NCBI GenBank assembly: GCA_965183855.1
Contig: CBCYMI010000003.1
Span: 1-64,000, forward strand
DNA from: CBCYMI01 sp965183855
GTDB taxonomy: Bacteria > Pseudomonadota > Alphaproteobacteria > Caulobacterales > Maricaulaceae
DNA length: 64,000 bases
Reading direction: 5' to 3'
In this document: piece by piece, positions 61,621-64,000 of the stretch
Layout: every line of letters starts with the position of its first letter
Numbering within the stretch: the first letter of the stretch is position 1
Notes under the pieces: generated by a model
Seen by the model: only the letters and a program-made list of their open reading frames with translations
Databases searched by the model: none
Told to the model about the DNA's origin: nothing
Program-made: the position numbers and the translations under genes

Positions 61621-61657
61621 ATAGAAAATAACTATTATTTTTTTTATGACAATCTAT
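61621..61657. promoter_or_regulatory. Probable OxyR operator
   Basis: Sequence spells ATAG-N7-CTAT-N7-TTTA-N7-CTAT. Three of the four tetranucleotides of the known OxyR consensus (ATAG-N7-CTAT-N7-ATAG-N7-CTAT) are exact, and all spacers are 7 nt. It starts 32 nt upstream of the oxyR start and ends 66 nt before the exporter start. Confidence 0.75.
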
Positions 61658-61722
61658 TTGATTAAATTTAAGTTGTTTTATATAATGAACATTAAATTGT
61701 ATTCTTTAAACTGGACTTAAGA

Positions 61723-62931
61723 ATGATTGCGATAGCCTTAAAAACAATTTCTGCACAGATAAAATTTTTATCTAAATATGAAGATATTTTATTACGAATT
61801 GGAATTATTCTGTTTTTCATCCTTGCAATAACCCTTTCTTCTCTACCGACAGATAAAATATTTGAAACAGGCGTAACAGCAATTGCAGATATTGCAAGCT
61901 TTGTTGCCTTTACCCTTTTAATTGTTTCTTTCTTTCAATATCTTATAAAAACAAACATTAGTTTGACAATAGAAAGACTACCTTGGCTACAGGTTCCTTT
62001 TGCCAGCTTAATGGGGTTATTGCCTGGATGCGGAGGTGCAATTATTGTTGTTACACAATTCATTTATGGTCGTCTCTCCTTTGGAAGCCTGGTTGCAACG
62101 TTAATTGCAACCATGGGAGATGCAATGTTTTTATTAATGTCAACAAGGCCTAAATCTGCCTTAATTGTGATCTTGGTTAGTGCACCAACAGCAATTATAT
62201 TTGGATATATTATAGACCTTATTCACAGTACTGATTTTCTAAGACCTAAGAAAAATAATGCTTCCAATAAAAAAACAATTCAGGAAACCAAAAAATGGTC
62301 TAATGACTTAACTCCGTTTGATATTGGCTGGTTGATTATAATGCTGATTATGACTCTGTTTAGTATTCCATGGAAAATGTTTGAATTTAATCTGTTTTCA
62401 TTTTTAGGAATCACAAGTCATTTCTTACTAATTTGCGCATTTATTTTTGCTTTAATTAGTGTTGTTTATTGGATTTTTCAAGGAAATCCAGATATGCGTT
62501 ATGAAGGAAAGGAATGTAAAAAAGGCTGTACGAATATCACACGGAATCAATCTATTTTAAAATCTATTATTACAACAACAAATTTTGTTTTATCATGGGC
62601 TTTAATCGCGATGATTGTTTTTGAATTGATTATTCATATTTTTAATTTGAACATAGAATCCTGGCTTAAAAGCAGTGCCTTGTTTTTACCCTTAATTGCA
62701 ATCTTAATTGGATTTATTCCAGGATGCGGACCACAAGTTATGACAGCAGCTTTACATGCTTCTGGTAATTTGCCTTTATCTGCACAATTAGGAAATTCAA
62801 TTTCAAACGATGGAGATGCGTTGTTTCCTGCAATTGCAGCAACGCCAAAAGCAGCTAGCCTTGCAACACTTTATAGTGCAATTCCAGCTTTTATTATCGC
62901 TTATGGATGCTATTTTTTACTTGGATTATAG
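61723..62931 (+). CDS. Putative 10-TM heavy-metal/manganese exporter (ArsP_2-like)
   Basis: 402 aa polytopic membrane protein with two homologous halves, each carrying a conserved glycine-cysteine motif (LLPGCGGAIIV at ~98 and FIPGCGPQVM at ~335) and a GDA motif (IATMGDAMF; SNDGDALFP). This is the inverted-repeat family annotated as a putative heavy-metal or manganese transporter. A cytoplasmic loop in the middle carries KECKKGC, a possible metal site. The link to oxyR suggests a role in peroxide-metal balance, by inference. Confidence 0.8.
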   Translation: MIAIALKTISAQIKFLSKYEDILLRIGIILFFILAITLSSLPTDKIFETGVTAIADIASFVAFTLLIVSFFQYLIKTNISLTIERLPWLQVPFASLMGLLPGCGGAIIVVTQFIYGRLSFGSLVATLIATMGDAMFLLMSTRPKSALIVILVSAPTAIIFGYIIDLIHSTDFLRPKKNNASNKKTIQETKKWSNDLTPFDIGWLIIMLIMTLFSIPWKMFEFNLFSFLGITSHFLLICAFIFALISVVYWIFQGNPDMRYEGKECKKGCTNITRNQSILKSIITTTNFVLSWALIAMIVFELIIHIFNLNIESWLKSSALFLPLIAILIGFIPGCGPQVMTAALHASGNLPLSAQLGNSISNDGDALFPAIAATPKAASLATLYSAIPAFIIAYGCYFLLGL

Positions 62932-63400
62932 TTAGGCATTTATGATTTTTAATTATTTCTGTCTTATTCAGTTTTGATTTAGAAAATTAACAATATATTT
63001 AAAATATATTTAAGATTTGCTTTATTTATTTTTATAGGTATAATCAGGCTTGTTCATTTATCAGGATTTTTATATAGACTTTATACTATGTGCAATAAAT
63101 TCAGATTTCTATTTATTATTGTATTTTTTTTGCATACAGTTTTTTGCTGTATTTTATAATGCCAAGATAAATCCTGATAAAGCCCACCATGATATCGTTT
63201 TTTATATTCCATTTTTAAATAGAGTATCATATGAAAAACTTTATACACTTTTCTATGCACGCGCCCCTCCATTCTTCATTTAGATTCTAAATTTATCTGG
63301 CAGCGATTTTTTAACAAACAGATTATAAATTTATATGAATTTAGCTGTTCAGTTTTATTGATGATCTTTGTCTATCACATATATTTTTCAATATGTTCAA
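62932..63400. other. Spacer, no supported gene
   Basis: 469 bp. Overlapping ORFs on both strands (63050-63283 +, 63081-63272 -) lack convincing ribosome sites or family resemblance and were left out. Confidence 0.5.
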
Positions 63401-63446
63401 AACGCGTGTTTTCAGGAGAGAACAACGCGTGTTTTCAGGAGAGAAC
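63401..63446 (+). repeat. Tandem 23-bp duplication containing the ribosome-binding site
   Basis: Unit AACGCGTGTTTTCAGGAGAG plus AAC occurs twice exactly (63401-63423, 63424-63446), directly before ATG 63448. Each copy includes AGGAGAG, so the mRNA carries two SD sequences, only the second at normal distance. Confidence 0.95.
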
Positions 63447-63447
63447 A

Positions 63448-64000
63448 ATGTATAAATATCTTATCTACTCATTCACAGCTTTAACCTGGTTTGGAATATC
63501 TTCAACCAGCCATGCGGAATCAGGCTTGGAAAATAATATAAAAACCGTTCAAAGCGAACTTCAAAAAATCAAACAGGAATATGAAACCCGTATTAAATCA
63601 CTAGAAACAAAACTACAAAAACTAGAATCAGAAAAAAACCAAAAAAGTTCTTCTAAAAAAAACAATCTGAGTCTATCGAATCCGTTTAATTCTAAAAAAT
63701 CAATCCTCAGTAATGATTTTAATCCCTCTATTGGTATTATTTTAAATGGTAAATATCAGAATTTTTCATCCGACACCTCGGAAATTACAGGATTTGCGAT
63801 TGGACATGAAGGAGAAAGACCATCAGAAGGTTTCTCAGTTAATCATAGTGAATTGAATTTTGCAGCTAATATTGACGATAAATTTTTTGGAAGCCTTACG
63901 GCTGCTTTGGATGAGCATGAAGGAGAACAAGAAATAGAATTGGAAGAAGCCTATATAGAAACGCTTTCAGGAATTGGATTGCCTGATGGATTGAACATTA
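63448..64000 (+). CDS. Outer-membrane (porin/receptor-like) protein, 5' part
   Basis: Runs off the window. Signal peptide (MYKYLIYSFTALTWFGISSTSHA), a coiled-coil stalk (~24-65, ELQKIKQEYETRIKSLETKL), then the start of a beta-barrel: IGIILNGKYQNF, LNFAANIDDKFFGSLTAALD, and EIELEEAYIETL. The LEEAYIET pattern recurs in zinc- and TonB-associated outer-membrane proteins of unknown function. The coiled-coil N-terminus could trimerise. The downstream half is needed to fix the family. Confidence 0.75.
   Translation, partial: MYKYLIYSFTALTWFGISSTSHAESGLENNIKTVQSELQKIKQEYETRIKSLETKLQKLESEKNQKSSSKKNNLSLSNPFNSKKSILSNDFNPSIGIILNGKYQNFSSDTSEITGFAIGHEGERPSEGFSVNHSELNFAANIDDKFFGSLTAALDEHEGEQEIELEEAYIETLSGIGLPDGLNI

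Noticed and set aside
63050..63283. 77-codon ORF between exporter and outer-membrane gene
   Set aside because: No ribosome site, aromatic-rich random-looking composition, and an overlapping ORF on the other strand.
1..64000. CRISPR arrays or defence islands
   Set aside because: No regularly spaced direct repeats and no recognisable defence genes were seen.

Overview
The window is AT-rich (about a third G+C by eye) bacterial chromosome. Gene order and protein types point to an alphaproteobacterium. amiC-mrcA-prfB lie divergent from rne, followed by tig-clpP-clpX-lon and then radA-cvpA-purF. The look is of a host-associated or otherwise reducing member, perhaps Acetobacteraceae or another Rhodospirillales line; that placement is inference. 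Low G+C, long spacers, many frameshifted genes and decayed insertion sequences all suggest ongoing genome erosion.

Layout. 1-4.5 kb: cell-wall genes (amidase AmiC, PBP1A) and the 5' end of prfB, which carries a textbook +1 programmed frameshift site. 5-9.8 kb: ribonuclease E, a BepA-like M48 metalloprotease with TPRs, and a DsbA-like thiol oxidoreductase. 10-11.4 kb: a decayed IS1595/IS1016-type element and fragments of LysR and PhzF genes. 11.4-13.7 kb: the ergothioneine pair egtB-egtD, where EgtB has a Tyr at a position normally held by an iron-binding His. 14.6-22 kb: tRNA-Val, a broken amidohydrolase, and the proteostasis block lon, clpX, clpP, tig. 22.4-26.6 kb: radA, cvpA, purF and an SDR gene in one tight run. 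26.7-31.2 kb: der, frameshifted bamB, a YfgM-like TPR membrane protein and panB. 31.9-33.5 kb: a lone TadG-like protein.

34-39.2 kb holds three adjacent pseudogenes: both methylmalonyl-CoA mutase subunits and the chaperone GTPase meaB. All are broken by single-base indels, so the B12-dependent propionate route is lost. 39.8-46 kb: a BON-OmpA protein with a frameshifted HHH protein, a small acidic ORF, a GCS2-type ligase coupled to an M14 deacylase, an EF-hand pseudogene and an internally deleted radical SAM gene. 46-52.6 kb: a secreted DUF11-like protein, then an OmpA gene with a 39-proline linker, bracketed by inverted copies of a decayed IS1595-family element. 52.7-56.4 kb: a probable glutarate module (class III CoA-transferase, GntR regulator, glutaryl-CoA dehydrogenase). 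56.7-64 kb: YegP-like protein, TonB-dependent receptor, a second IS1016-like relic, a dead DUF805 gene, oxyR divergent from a 10-TM heavy-metal exporter across a recognisable OxyR operator, and the start of an outer-membrane protein gene.

The intact genes are mainly housekeeping, envelope assembly and oxidative or metal stress. The broken ones are mainly catabolic or accessory. No CRISPR array, prophage or defence island was seen.
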